Assembly: GCF_963678165.1 (NCBI RefSeq)
Contig: NZ_OY782755.1
Location: forward strand, 2,852,001 to 2,916,000
Direction of reading: 5' to 3'
Length of the DNA: 64,000 bases
DNA from: an uncultured Acetobacteroides sp.
GTDB taxonomy: Bacteria; Bacteroidota; Bacteroidia; Bacteroidales; ZOR0009
The position numbers were made by a program, and so were the translations under genes. This document shows, in pieces, positions 1 through 9,162 of the stretch; position 1 is the first letter of the stretch, and each line of letters opens with the position of its first letter. The notes beneath the pieces were generated by a model. That model had not been told where the DNA came from, did no database searches, and saw nothing but the letters and a program-made list of their open reading frames with translations.

Positions 1-314
1 TGATCAATCTTGTCCTGCTTGGCAGTTTGATAAATTACCCGTAACGACTTATCGTCGGGTAAGGCATTCTGCAAATTACCCTCCTTCGATTGCATGCTCT
101 TCATCAGATCAAGCTTGTAGGTCTCAAACGAGGCCAAATTATTCGCGGAAAACCCTGCATGCAGCGGATCGGTTTTATCGATTACCGCATTTACGAAGTT
201 GGTTACGCAAATAATGAACGTTATTACGGATACCAGGCAAACAATATACCCGTAGATGTGCGTAAAACGGTTTGACTTTTCCATAGACGCGCTTTTGATT
301 CGTTGATTTTGCAT
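1..314 (-). CDS. Partial membrane protein gene (5' end only, runs off left edge)
   Basis: Reading the minus strand from the ATG at 314 gives an open frame of about 104 codons to the window edge. It begins MQNQRIKSASMEKSNRF and a second in-frame ATG (MEKSNR, 284) is an equally good start. A hydrophobic stretch at about residues 20-44 (GYIVCLVSVITFIICVTNFV) is a single membrane helix, followed by a polar region with many Lys, Asp and Gln. The remainder of the gene lies outside the window, so the family cannot be named. The plus-strand frame across the same bases lacks any such protein-like pattern. I infer a small inner-membrane protein; function unknown. Confidence 0.6.
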   Translation of the reverse strand, partial: MQNQRIKSASMEKSNRFTHIYGYIVCLVSVITFIICVTNFVNAVIDKTDPLHAGFSANNLASFETYKLDLMKSMQSKEGNLQNALPDDKSLRVIYQTAKQDKID

Positions 315-605
315 CTAATTTATGACACACCTCCTACTAAAATCAACCATTGATGGGGTTTTATCTATTTCATTCGATTTTAAACGTACCTTAAATTAGT
401 AATTGACCTATAAGAAAATGAATCCGTGAAAACGGCAGTTGTTAGACACACAGCCAATACTTGGCAACACATAGATTTTCATCTACTTTATAAGCGGTAG
501 CTTCAATCAGAAAGTGTAAATAGTGAGCAGCCTTAGCATCGAAATAAAGGAAAACGCTACTTTAGCAATCATCATTTTATCAGACTTAATTAATTGCAAT
601 GTAAT

Positions 606-2201
606 ATGAAACCTAACCTACTTTCGCTTACGATACTCCTAGGGGGATTGGCAACGGCAAGCTCGGCAGCACAAGGCGACCTACCATTGGTGGCAAAGCA
701 GCCCGAGAGAACCATTAGCGTAGACTACGGCAAGGCCAAGGGCCCGCTAAATACTATGTTTAAAGAGTGCGTTGGGGCAGGACGCGCCAACGAAGGGCTA
801 CGCGCCGACTGGCAGCAGCAGCTGGCCTTCGTAAAAAAGGGATGCGACTTTAAGTATATCCGCATGCACGGCCTGCTTACCGACGACATGGCGGTGTACC
901 GCGAGGATAGCAAAGGTAATCCGGAGTACAACTACCAGTATGTCGATGCGCTATTCGACTACTTGCTGAGTATCGGCATTAGACCGTTTGTGGAGCTGGG
1001 ATTTATGCCATCGGCGCTGGCCAGCGGCAGCCAGACTATCTTCTGGTGGCGAGGGAATGTTACTCCACCGAAGGACTACAACAAGTGGGAGGGGCTAATT
1101 CGCAACATGACAGAGCACTTTACCGAGCGCTACGGAGCCGATGAGGTGAAAACGTGGTACTTTGAGGTGTGGAACGAGCCCAACCTAAACGGATTTTGGG
1201 CGGGGACGCAGGAGGAGTACTTCAAGCTGTACGCCTACACCGCGAAGGCGGTAAAGAGCGTAAACAGGGAGTACCGAGTTGGAGGGCCAGCCACAGCAGG
1301 TGCTGCGTGGGTACCCGAAACGATAAGCTACTGCAGCAAAAACGCGCAGCCGCTCGACTTCATCAGCACGCATAGCTACGGCGTTAAGCAAGGGTTTCTG
1401 GATGAGTTCGGAAACTCAGGAACAGTGCTAAGCAAGGATCCGATGGCCGTAAGCGGCGACATCCTTAACTCGCGCAGTCAGATTTCGGCAAGCGCAATGC
1501 CCAACTTGGAGCTGCACTACACCGAGTGGAGCGCATCGTACACCCCTGCCGATCCGATACACGACAGCTACCACGAAGCGGCGTATATCCTCCAGAAAAT
1601 AAAGCAGGTGGGAACGGCGGCAAACTCGATGTCGTACTGGGTATTTACCGATATCTTTGAAGAGGCTGGCCCTCGATTTACCCCATTCCACGGCGGATTT
1701 GGACTGCTGAACACCCAAGGAATCGCTAAGCCTGCATATTTTGCGTACATGCTGATGAATAAACTGGGAAGTACTGAGCTGAGCAATGCGGACAGCTGCT
1801 CGTGGGCCTCGAAGGATGGAAAAGGTGGCGTACAGGTGCTACTATGGGACTTTACAAACACCCATCCCGGCGACTCGGTGAACAACCAGGCATACTACGT
1901 CCGCGATCTTCCATCGAAGGCAAAGGGAAAGGTAAAAGTCAGCATCGCCAGCGTGCCAGCAGGCACGTACAAGCTGGAGGTGTACAAGGTGGGCTACCGC
2001 GCCAACGATGCCTTTACGAGCTACATTGAGATGGGCCGGCCTCAGCAGCTCACCAAGCAGCAGGTGGAGAAGCTTAAGCGGGAGAGCAGCGGTTTGCCCG
2101 TATCGACGGAGCTGGTGAAGGTAAAGGGCAACGCGCCATTTTTACACGAGGTTGCGATTCGCGAAAACGATGTCGTCCTGCTAAACATGGTGAAGCAGTA
2201 A
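606..2201 (+). CDS. GH39-family glycoside hydrolase (beta-xylosidase-like), secreted
   Basis: Predicted exported glycosidase of 531 aa. An upstream in-frame TTG at 594 is possible, but the ATG at 606 starts a clean signal peptide (MKPNLLSLTILLGGLATASS). The (beta/alpha)8 fold of GH39 is indicated by the acid/base motif EVWNEPNLNGFW (Glu about 191) and the nucleophile motif LHYTEWSASY (Glu about 307). A beta-sandwich tail follows. GH39 includes beta-xylosidases, alpha-L-iduronidases and some arabinofuranosidases; beta-xylosidase-like activity on plant glycans is the best guess from the neighbouring GH2, GH3 and GH31 genes, not a proven substrate. It is transcribed convergently with the GH3 operon and ends in a strong terminator. 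Confidence 0.85.
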   Translation: MKPNLLSLTILLGGLATASSAAQGDLPLVAKQPERTISVDYGKAKGPLNTMFKECVGAGRANEGLRADWQQQLAFVKKGCDFKYIRMHGLLTDDMAVYREDSKGNPEYNYQYVDALFDYLLSIGIRPFVELGFMPSALASGSQTIFWWRGNVTPPKDYNKWEGLIRNMTEHFTERYGADEVKTWYFEVWNEPNLNGFWAGTQEEYFKLYAYTAKAVKSVNREYRVGGPATAGAAWVPETISYCSKNAQPLDFISTHSYGVKQGFLDEFGNSGTVLSKDPMAVSGDILNSRSQISASAMPNLELHYTEWSASYTPADPIHDSYHEAAYILQKIKQVGTAANSMSYWVFTDIFEEAGPRFTPFHGGFGLLNTQGIAKPAYFAYMLMNKLGSTELSNADSCSWASKDGKGGVQVLLWDFTNTHPGDSVNNQAYYVRDLPSKAKGKVKVSIASVPAGTYKLEVYKVGYRANDAFTSYIEMGRPQQLTKQQVEKLKRESSGLPVSTELVKVKGNAPFLHEVAIRENDVVLLNMVKQ

Positions 2202-2221
2202 GCATACTTAGGGATAAAACC

Positions 2222-2253
2222 AAAGGGATAGGCGGGTTGCCTATCCCTTTTTT
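2222..2253 (+). terminator. Rho-independent terminator of the GH39 gene
   Basis: Stem AAAGGGATAGGC (2222-2233) pairs with GCCTATCCCTTT (2239-2250) and is followed by further T residues, 20 nt after the GH39 stop codon. Confidence 0.9.
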
Positions 2254-2491
2254 GTGCGCTAATGACTGATGTGCCACCCGCACATAGCCATCATACTTCC
2301 CCAAGCGCTGCAGGTTAAGCACCTGCTCCAATCTGGTTGATAATCATACCGCCCCTATACTACCACAGAATTCACCCTCTCTGATTCGAGGACTCCACGT
2401 TCGATGGTATAAAAGGTTCCTGCAGCTATCAACGCCCAACAACGGCGCCCCATTTGCACCGATATATTCAGGGATACCGAATAGAATTGCC

Positions 2492-2528
2492 AAAAAAAGG
2501 GGCTGTCCTATACATTTAGGACAGCCCC
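2492..2528 (-). terminator. Rho-independent terminator of the GH2-GH3 operon
   Basis: GGGGCTGTCCT (2499-2509) pairs with AGGACAGCCCC (2518-2528); on the minus strand the stem is followed by seven T residues (2492-2498). It lies 35 nt past the GH3 stop. The remaining bases 2254-2491 show no gene or repeat that I can support. Confidence 0.9.
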
Positions 2529-2562
2529 TTCCATCAGATGCCACGAGGCATCTCAAACCAAA

Positions 2563-4746
2563 TTATCTGACATTGAATAAAACCTGCTGACGAATATCGC
2601 GAGACGAAGCCCCCAGAAGAAATTCGAAGCGTCCACTCTCCACTATCCACGATTTCGATTGCTCGTTGTAGTAGGCAAGGTCAGACACCTTAACCTTCAG
2701 CTCAACGCGCTTCTCCTGGCCAGGTTGCAACCATACCTTTTTGAATCCTTTGAGTTCCTTAACTGGGCGAAGCACGGATGCCTTTGGCTGGCTCATGTAT
2801 AGCTGAGCCACCTCGGCACCAGCCACCTTTCCAGTGTTCTTAAGCGTAAACGAAACCTTAACGACATCATCCTTCGAATAGGCTGGCCGATCGACCTTAA
2901 GGCTATCGTACTTAAATTGGGTGTACGAAAGCCCATATCCGAAGGGGTATTCTGGAGTGATATTCTTTGTATCGAACCAGCGGTAGCCAACCAAAATATC
3001 CTCCTCGTAGTTCACCTTTAGATTTCGGCCTGGAAAATTACCAAGAGCATGTGCAGGCGATTGCTCCAACGATACAGGAAGCGTAAATGGCATCTTGCCC
3101 GAAGGGTTAACCTTTCCGGAGAGAACATCAGCAATAGCGTTGCCGCCCTCCATACCGTTGTACCACCCCCACAGGATTGCTGGCACACGATTATCTATTC
3201 CAGCAAGTTCTACTGGAGAGCCCGCAATAATTACCACCACTGTTCTAGGATTTACCTTTGCCACCTCCTGGATGAGCTTCACCTGTCCGTAAGGGAGTTT
3301 CATATCCGGCTTATCGGTTGATTCGGTGTCGAAGTCGTGGTTTAGCCCGCAAAATACAAAGGCTACATCCGACTTCTTAGCTAGCGCAACCGCTTCGTCG
3401 ATAAGCACCCAATCAACCTTATTGTAGTCTACGGTACCCTTTGCTACCTCCTCGAACGATTTCGATTGTTTGGCATACCCTTGCGCAAATGCTAGGTTTA
3501 CAGCAGTTCCAAACTTCCTCTGCAACGCTTCGAAAGGAGTAACCTCATATAGGGCCTTAATCTCTGAACTTAACCCACCATTGGAGTGCTTACGCGTTGC
3601 ATTATCGCCGATAACGGCAACCGATTTTAAGTTCGTAAAATCGAAAGGAAGCGTACCTCCATCGTTTTTGAGCAGCACGATAGACTCGCATGCGGTGTTA
3701 TAGGCAACCTGCTGATGCTCCTTCGTATTAAAAGCACCATGAGCCCTAGCATTGGGTTCGAGCACCTTAGTGCGAAGTATTACCCTAAGAATATTAGCCA
3801 CCTTTTCGTTAACGGTAGCCTCCGAGACCTCGCCTCTTTTAACGGCATCCACCAAGGGTTTGGCGAAGTACCACTGGTTGTAATCCTTAATCTCGGTTCC
3901 CATTTCGAGGTCTAGACCTGCGTTGGCAGCCTTTACGGTAGAGTGCACGGCATCCCAGTCGCTCATGAACACACCTTTAAAACCCAATTCGTCGCGAAGA
4001 ACGGTACGCCCTAGGTAGCTGTTTTCCGAGCACCAATCGCCTCTAAACTTATTATAGGCACACATTACCGTTAGCGCATCGCCATCCTGAATGGCAGCCT
4101 TAAAGGCTGGAAGATATATCTCGCGGAAGGCACGCTCGCTCATGCTAACGTCAACGGTCCCCCTATTGATCTCTTGGTTATTTGCGGCGTAATGCTTAAT
4201 GCTTGCAGCAACATCTTTAGATTGAAGCCCCTTTACGTAAGGGACTGCCATTTGAGCATTCAGGTAAGGATCTTCGCTTAGATATTCGAAATTACGGCCA
4301 CAAAGTGGCGTTCTAATAATGTTCATTCCAGGACCAAGCAGAACATCTTTACCCCTAGCTCGGGCTTCCTCACCTAGCGCCTGTCCGCGCACAAACGCAA
4401 TATCCCTATTCCACGTTGCCGCCAAAGCAGTACCTGTAGGCATGTAGGTCGACGAATCGTCCGTTTGTCCGGTGTAGTTCCAGTTGTCCCTATTGATCTC
4501 GGCACGTACACCATGAGGGCCGTCAGAGAGAGTCCACTCAGGAATCCCCAAGCGCTTAATTGCCCCAATGCGAAACTTAGAGTTGGCATGCAGAAGCGTA
4601 CACTTCTCCTCCAGCGTCATTTTAGAGAGCAGCTGCTTAATTTTAGCCTCATCCTTAGCCGGCAGACCTGTACCCTGCCCGCTTGTAGCACTACCAGCAC
4701 AGATTATGCAGGTAGCCATCAGCAAAACTTTTCTAGTTAACTTCAT
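2563..4746 (-). CDS. bglX: GH3 beta-glucosidase (BglX-like), exported
   Basis: Family 3 glycoside hydrolase, 727 aa from the ATG at 4746. A GTG at 4755 would overlap the GH2 stop as GTGA, but the ATG gives a standard signal peptide (MKLTRKVLLMATCIICAGSA). Domain order is the usual one: N-terminal TIM barrel with KHYAANNQE (substrate-binding Lys-His) and the nucleophile motif VFMSDWDAV (Asp about 263), a C-terminal alpha/beta sandwich, then a fibronectin type III-like domain (about 630-715). The family removes non-reducing beta-glucosyl or beta-xylosyl residues from oligosaccharides in the periplasm. It is the last gene of an operon, 5 nt after GH2, suggesting sequential trimming of the same oligosaccharide. 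The symbol is by family resemblance only. Confidence 0.9.
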   Translation of the reverse strand: MKLTRKVLLMATCIICAGSATSGQGTGLPAKDEAKIKQLLSKMTLEEKCTLLHANSKFRIGAIKRLGIPEWTLSDGPHGVRAEINRDNWNYTGQTDDSSTYMPTGTALAATWNRDIAFVRGQALGEEARARGKDVLLGPGMNIIRTPLCGRNFEYLSEDPYLNAQMAVPYVKGLQSKDVAASIKHYAANNQEINRGTVDVSMSERAFREIYLPAFKAAIQDGDALTVMCAYNKFRGDWCSENSYLGRTVLRDELGFKGVFMSDWDAVHSTVKAANAGLDLEMGTEIKDYNQWYFAKPLVDAVKRGEVSEATVNEKVANILRVILRTKVLEPNARAHGAFNTKEHQQVAYNTACESIVLLKNDGGTLPFDFTNLKSVAVIGDNATRKHSNGGLSSEIKALYEVTPFEALQRKFGTAVNLAFAQGYAKQSKSFEEVAKGTVDYNKVDWVLIDEAVALAKKSDVAFVFCGLNHDFDTESTDKPDMKLPYGQVKLIQEVAKVNPRTVVVIIAGSPVELAGIDNRVPAILWGWYNGMEGGNAIADVLSGKVNPSGKMPFTLPVSLEQSPAHALGNFPGRNLKVNYEEDILVGYRWFDTKNITPEYPFGYGLSYTQFKYDSLKVDRPAYSKDDVVKVSFTLKNTGKVAGAEVAQLYMSQPKASVLRPVKELKGFKKVWLQPGQEKRVELKVKVSDLAYYNEQSKSWIVESGRFEFLLGASSRDIRQQVLFNVR

Positions 4747-4751
4747 AAAAA

Positions 4752-7202
4752 TCACTTTGCAAGTATTTGAACTTCGGCATCCATCAAGCCAACAGATGCC
4801 GCCTTAAGTATAATCGTTCCTTTTACCCCATTGGCATGAATAACAGCCAAACATTTTCCATGAAAAGCCGTAATCGACGATGCCTTTAAAGACTCTAAAT
4901 AGGTTGGGCTACCGTTGTCAACCCCCGCAATTCCACCCTCGCCCCGAATGGAAAATGAAACGAGATTATTGGCGTTGGGGCATTCGTTGCCATCCTTATC
5001 CTGAACCGAAACGCTCACAAACGAAAGATCCTTTCCATCGGCTAGGATAGTTTTTCTATCAGCCTGTAGAACAATCTTTGCAGGAGTTCCGGCTGTTTTA
5101 CGAATATCAGTCTTCACAACCTTTCCATTTTTTAGCGATACCGCTTTAAGCACGCCTGGCTCAAAAGGGACCCGCCACATTACGTGCAAGTCGTCGTTCA
5201 ACTTACGCTTAACACCAAGCGAGCGCCCATTAAGGAACAGCTCCACCTCGTCGGCATTGTTGTAGTAAGCCCAAACATCCACCAGCTGCCCTGGGGCCCA
5301 ATTCCAATGAGGGAAAAGATGCAGCACCGTGCTATTTGTCCACTCGCTCTGATACATGTAGTATACATCTTTGGGGAAACCAGCAAGGTCAACAACTCCA
5401 AAGTAGGAGCTACGGGCTGGCCATGGATAAGGCGTAGGCTCGCCAAGGTAGTCAAAGCCCGTCCAAATAAACTGTCCCGATAGGAATTCGTTCTTTTTCA
5501 TCACCTTCCACGTTTCTTCATGGGTCGATCCCCATGGAGTTCTACAATTCTCGTATGCCGAGCACGATAAATCAGCATTCCCTTTTTCGAGAGGCAGATC
5601 CCATCGTGTAGGCCAAATACGAACGCTATCCGATGGCAAGTCGTAGCTTCCACGGGTTTGTAATGCCGAGACCGTTTCGGTTGCTATGAATTTCTTTCCA
5701 GGATAATCCTTATGAAAATCGGCAAACTTAGAGTGGTTGTAGTTGTATCCGATAAGATCGAGCGCACCAGATTGAATTAGGTTATTCCCCTGACCAACTT
5801 CGTTATTGGCAGCTGTTATAGGACGTGTAGAATCTAAGTCGCGAACAATAGCTGCAAGCTCGCGAGTAATCTGCTTGCCTGTAGAATCGCCCCACTGCTC
5901 AGGAATTTCATTGCCAATACTCCATATCATAACCGAAGGATGATTTCTATCTCGCTTAATTTGAGCAATCAGATCCTTTTTATGCCATTCATCCCAGTAT
6001 AGATGGTAGTCGTGAGGGTTCTTTTGCTTCTTCCACATATCGAAAGCCTCATCCATAACAATAAAACCAAGGCTGTCGCAGAGCAGAAGAAGTTCTGGAG
6101 CAGGTGGATTATGCGATGTACGGATGCCGTTGCATCCCATTGCCTTCAGTATCTGAAGTTGGCGCTCCAGCGCCCTTGTATTAACGGCAGCACCTAGGCA
6201 GCCAAGATCGTGATGAAGGCAAACTCCATTTATCTTCATGCTCCGACCATTCAACGAAAATCCTTTATCTGGATCAAACTGAAATTGGCGAATGCCAAGC
6301 GGAGTGGTGTAGCTATCAACCCTTACCCCATCAACCCAAACCTCCGATAACATCTTGTACATATAGGGTCTATCTGTAGCCCAAAGTTTCGGATTAGCGA
6401 CTTTCAGACGTTGGGGAAATTCGAGCGTATCGTCAATTGAAATATTCTTAACTATTCCGTTCTTAGCAACGACCTTCCCCTTCGAATCAACAATCGACGT
6501 TTGCAAGTTTATCTTTGATCTCTTTGACGAAGAATTAACAAGGGTCGTCTTCACATCAACCGTTGCAAAACTCTTCGCTATTTCGGAAACTACAATATGC
6601 GTTCCCCATTGAGGAATATGAACTGGATTAACAGCAACCAATCGAACATTCCGATATATCCCCGATCCAGAATACCATCTCGAATTTGGTTGCTTCGAGT
6701 TATCAACCTTAACTGCAATTACATTTTCTCCGCCATTAAGCTTAATATAAGGAGTTAACTCGTAGCCAAAAGAGATGTAGCCATAAGGTCGGCGTCCTAA
6801 ATAGTGATCATTAATCCAAACTTCACTATTCATGTAAATGCCGTCAAACTCAACAAATATTTGCTTTTCTACAAATGAATTGTCGAGTTTGAAAGTTTTA
6901 CGATACCACCCAATACCACCAGGTAAAGCTCCACCTCCAGGAGTTGCTGGATTGTCTTTGCTAAACTTGCCTTCAATGCTCCAATCGTGAGGGAGATTTA
7001 GGAGCCTCCACCCTGCATCATCAAAGCCAACCTTCGAAGCCTCCCCCCTTTCTACGGAGCTAAACCTCCAAGATTTGTTGAAATTTTGAATTAGTCGATC
7101 GCTGGTTTTCGAAAATGCGGAACTAAAACCAACAGAAAAGAAAAGCACCAATAAAAAAGCATTATGCCTTATTCTAAATAGTCCAAACAACACATTAAAC
7201 AT
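4752..7202 (-). CDS. GH2 beta-galactosidase-like glycoside hydrolase, exported
   Basis: Family 2 glycoside hydrolase, 816 aa from the ATG at 7202 (an upstream TTG at 7205 adds one residue). A signal peptide precedes the sugar-binding jelly roll (about 45-200), an immunoglobulin-like domain, and the TIM barrel. The acid/base is in SIGNEIPEQWG (Glu about 432) and the nucleophile in IATETVSALQTRG (Glu about 509), a signature typical of Bacteroidetes GH2 beta-galactosidases. C-terminal Ig-like domains complete the chain. In xyloglucan loci such an enzyme strips galactose from side chains; the substrate here is inferred from context. It begins 12 nt after a YD-type lipoprotein gene and is followed closely by GH3, so the three are probably co-transcribed. 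Confidence 0.88.
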   Translation of the reverse strand: MFNVLFGLFRIRHNAFLLVLFFSVGFSSAFSKTSDRLIQNFNKSWRFSSVERGEASKVGFDDAGWRLLNLPHDWSIEGKFSKDNPATPGGGALPGGIGWYRKTFKLDNSFVEKQIFVEFDGIYMNSEVWINDHYLGRRPYGYISFGYELTPYIKLNGGENVIAVKVDNSKQPNSRWYSGSGIYRNVRLVAVNPVHIPQWGTHIVVSEIAKSFATVDVKTTLVNSSSKRSKINLQTSIVDSKGKVVAKNGIVKNISIDDTLEFPQRLKVANPKLWATDRPYMYKMLSEVWVDGVRVDSYTTPLGIRQFQFDPDKGFSLNGRSMKINGVCLHHDLGCLGAAVNTRALERQLQILKAMGCNGIRTSHNPPAPELLLLCDSLGFIVMDEAFDMWKKQKNPHDYHLYWDEWHKKDLIAQIKRDRNHPSVMIWSIGNEIPEQWGDSTGKQITRELAAIVRDLDSTRPITAANNEVGQGNNLIQSGALDLIGYNYNHSKFADFHKDYPGKKFIATETVSALQTRGSYDLPSDSVRIWPTRWDLPLEKGNADLSCSAYENCRTPWGSTHEETWKVMKKNEFLSGQFIWTGFDYLGEPTPYPWPARSSYFGVVDLAGFPKDVYYMYQSEWTNSTVLHLFPHWNWAPGQLVDVWAYYNNADEVELFLNGRSLGVKRKLNDDLHVMWRVPFEPGVLKAVSLKNGKVVKTDIRKTAGTPAKIVLQADRKTILADGKDLSFVSVSVQDKDGNECPNANNLVSFSIRGEGGIAGVDNGSPTYLESLKASSITAFHGKCLAVIHANGVKGTIILKAASVGLMDAEVQILAK

Positions 7203-7214
7203 CAACCTCTTTTA

Positions 7215-8102
7215 TTAATTGTAGTATTGAATATCACGAGTGGTGGTACATTCCAAATCCCCATTTACGTATTCTAGTAAAAAAGTATAATTACCATGTT
7301 TATCATACTTATACACATACGTCCTTCTTTCCTTTATAGAGTTATCACCTGATAGAGTAATCACTTTTGTTTTATTTCCATGCGAATCATACACATAAGA
7401 AGTTTTCATTATCGGTCTATTTCTTCCATCAAATTGTCGTACATCTACAATTCTATCCTTTTCGTCATAAGTGTAAGTCTGCCTTAACAAAAGGCTATCA
7501 TACATTGTCTTGTTTGCACTCTCTGTCAGTAATCCACTACTATATTTATTGATTTGTCGCCATGTTTGATGAATTGTTGAATCAACAAATACCTGTTCTA
7601 TAATTCTATTCTCCTTGTCGTACTTATATGTAATTTTCAGACTTGCATTTTTTTTAGAGCTATAATAAAATTCTTCCGCCTTATTCTTATTACTATCATA
7701 AATAAATCGAGAATCTACATAGGAATATCCATTAGAATTAAGTTGTATAGTATAATTCAGTTTCCCCATCTTATTATAGAAGTATCGAGTAATGTATGAT
7801 AATGAATCATTCATTACATAACATATTTTCTTAATTGGTTGATTATGCATATTATATTCAAAGATCCACGTCCGAATCAGCGAACCATCAGGATTATATC
7901 CAGATTGCTTACTCACAAACCCTGAAGTAGTAAAGTTTACAACAGTAGCTCTTTTCCCCGATAGCGAATAACACGTCTCAATTATTGATTTCACTTCACC
8001 TTTAAGTAGTTGCCTGGTGCGGTCGTTTTCAACCTGCTTTGTCGAACATGAAACAATCGATAAAGAAAAAACTACCATCCAAAACATACAAATCCTCATC
8101 AT
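7215..8102 (-). CDS. Lipoprotein with degenerate YD-type repeats
   Basis: A 295-aa protein starting MMRICMFWMVVFSLSIVSCS, where SIVSC is a lipobox, so it is probably anchored in the outer or inner membrane. The body contains six or more degenerate repeats of YD/RHS type, for example YNPDGSLIRTWIFEYN, YKYDKENRIIEQ, YTYDEKDRIVDV and YVYDSHGNKTKV, spaced about 20-30 residues apart. Such short repeat proteins bind carbohydrate or act as surface scaffolds in some Bacteroidetes, but no precise function is known. Base composition is clearly more AT-rich than the flanking GH genes. It is the first gene of the operon with GH2 and GH3, an unusual partner that may capture or present substrate (inference). 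Confidence 0.7.
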   Translation of the reverse strand: MMRICMFWMVVFSLSIVSCSTKQVENDRTRQLLKGEVKSIIETCYSLSGKRATVVNFTTSGFVSKQSGYNPDGSLIRTWIFEYNMHNQPIKKICYVMNDSLSYITRYFYNKMGKLNYTIQLNSNGYSYVDSRFIYDSNKNKAEEFYYSSKKNASLKITYKYDKENRIIEQVFVDSTIHQTWRQINKYSSGLLTESANKTMYDSLLLRQTYTYDEKDRIVDVRQFDGRNRPIMKTSYVYDSHGNKTKVITLSGDNSIKERRTYVYKYDKHGNYTFLLEYVNGDLECTTTRDIQYYN

Positions 8103-8150
8103 TCAACCAAATTTGGGAAACATTAAAAATACCAATTATTAATATCAAGT

Positions 8151-8183
8151 AAGACCGCCTCAAACTTACGTCAAGGCGGCCTT
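8151..8183 (-). terminator. Hairpin downstream of the PUL surface lipoprotein gene
   Basis: AAGACCGCCT (8151-8160) pairs with AGGCGGCCTT (8174-8183) with one mismatch. It lies 24 nt past the lipoprotein stop and separates the GH31-SusCD operon from the lipoprotein-GH2-GH3 operon. The trailing T-run is poor, so read-through is possible; I see no clear promoter in 8103-8206. Confidence 0.55.
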
Positions 8184-8206
8184 ATCTATTTTAGGGAAAG
8201 TAGGCG

Positions 8207-9013
8207 TTAATAGGTAAACCCTTTACGCTTGTACATCGCAACATTATAAGCACCATACTCATGTATCGACAATTCATCATCGGTCATATTTGTAATATGG
8301 TACTTGCTGACAGCAGGCCAAGGAAAGTGTCCTCCAAGAACTTCGAATGCAGAGTATTTACTTTCACCATCGACAAAAGGTGCACCATTAAGCACATTAA
8401 AGAATGCTTTAACCTTACTGCCATCTGCTTTTGTATACACAAAGTTCGCAGACCCCTTAAGATCCATATAAACCTCATCGTTAATAACAGGTTTCGTTAT
8501 GTCAGCATTATTTGCATCCAATGTCCACCACTCTGGTTTTACGCAGCCCACAGGTCCATTGCCAGCTATTTTCTTGGTTGGATCATTTGCATCGGTTGCC
8601 CACACCCATGTTTTACCATTACCACCACCTGTTAAACCATACCACGCAGGATCTTTCTCAAAAAAAGTTGGGTCATTTTTTGCAATAGTAAATGTTCGAG
8701 TCGTTGATACAGTTCCACCATCACAAAATGCAGTGTAGGTAATCGTAAAAGTACCTCCAAAAGGAATGTAAACCTCTGCTACATTTTTATTCGAATAACC
8801 GCCATTCCACTCCCAATATGAGATAACGTTTGGCACATTACTTTTAAAGATAAGCGAATTTGAACCAGGAGTCTTTTGTATAATTTCAAGAGCGCCCTCC
8901 TTATCAAGCTGTTCTTTGCTCAAAATCGAGCCCAATTCATCGCGATCTTCAATGGTATCGCATGCTGTAAACAGCATACATAAACCAGCAAAACACAATA
9001 TAATTCTCTTCAT
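8207..9013 (-). CDS. PUL surface glycan-binding-type lipoprotein (SusE/F position)
   Basis: A 268-aa lipoprotein with lipobox FTAC (MKRIILCFAGLCMLFTACD). Residues 45-115 (FKSNVPNVISYWEWNGG ... YIPFGGTFTITYTAFCDGG) look like a PKD or immunoglobulin-like beta-sandwich. The C-terminal two thirds is rich in Trp and Tyr, as in carbohydrate-binding surfaces, and resembles proteins found directly after SusD in Bacteroidetes loci. The family is not one I can name firmly. By position it is the surface glycan-binding protein that would pass oligosaccharides to the SusCD pair. It is separated from susD by a 149-nt spacer containing a strong hairpin. Confidence 0.7.
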   Translation of the reverse strand: MKRIILCFAGLCMLFTACDTIEDRDELGSILSKEQLDKEGALEIIQKTPGSNSLIFKSNVPNVISYWEWNGGYSNKNVAEVYIPFGGTFTITYTAFCDGGTVSTTRTFTIAKNDPTFFEKDPAWYGLTGGGNGKTWVWATDANDPTKKIAGNGPVGCVKPEWWTLDANNADITKPVINDEVYMDLKGSANFVYTKADGSKVKAFFNVLNGAPFVDGESKYSAFEVLGGHFPWPAVSKYHITNMTDDELSIHEYGAYNVAMYKRKGFTY

Positions 9014-9061
9014 ACTAATTGTCTTTTAAAATTTGAGCGATTAGCCGACACTCGTCTATTT

Positions 9062-9109
9062 CGAAGAGAGGAGTCTTCTCCATAAAGTCAAAAACAACGC
9101 CTCTCTTCG
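9062..9109 (-). promoter_or_regulatory. Intercistronic hairpin between susD and the surface lipoprotein
   Basis: CGAAGAGAGG (9062-9071) and CCTCTCTTCG (9100-9109) are perfect complements around a 28-nt loop, within the 149-nt spacer. There is no good T-run on the minus strand, so an attenuator or RNA-stability element is more likely than a simple terminator. Confidence 0.5.
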
Positions 9110-9162
9110 TTCTAGAATTGAGTATTATCGCAAATAATCAATGATCAAAAGCCATTTTCCAA

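Noticed and set aside
90-275. 61-codon plus-strand frame at the left edge
   Set aside because: The opposite strand encodes a convincing membrane protein start over the same bases.
8107-8116. Shared palindrome CCAAATTTGG (also at 31515-31524) as a regulator site for the lipoprotein-GH2-GH3 operon and nuo
   Set aside because: Two copies of a 10-bp AT-rich palindrome can arise by chance, and at 8107 it is only a few bases from the ATG. Not supported without more copies.
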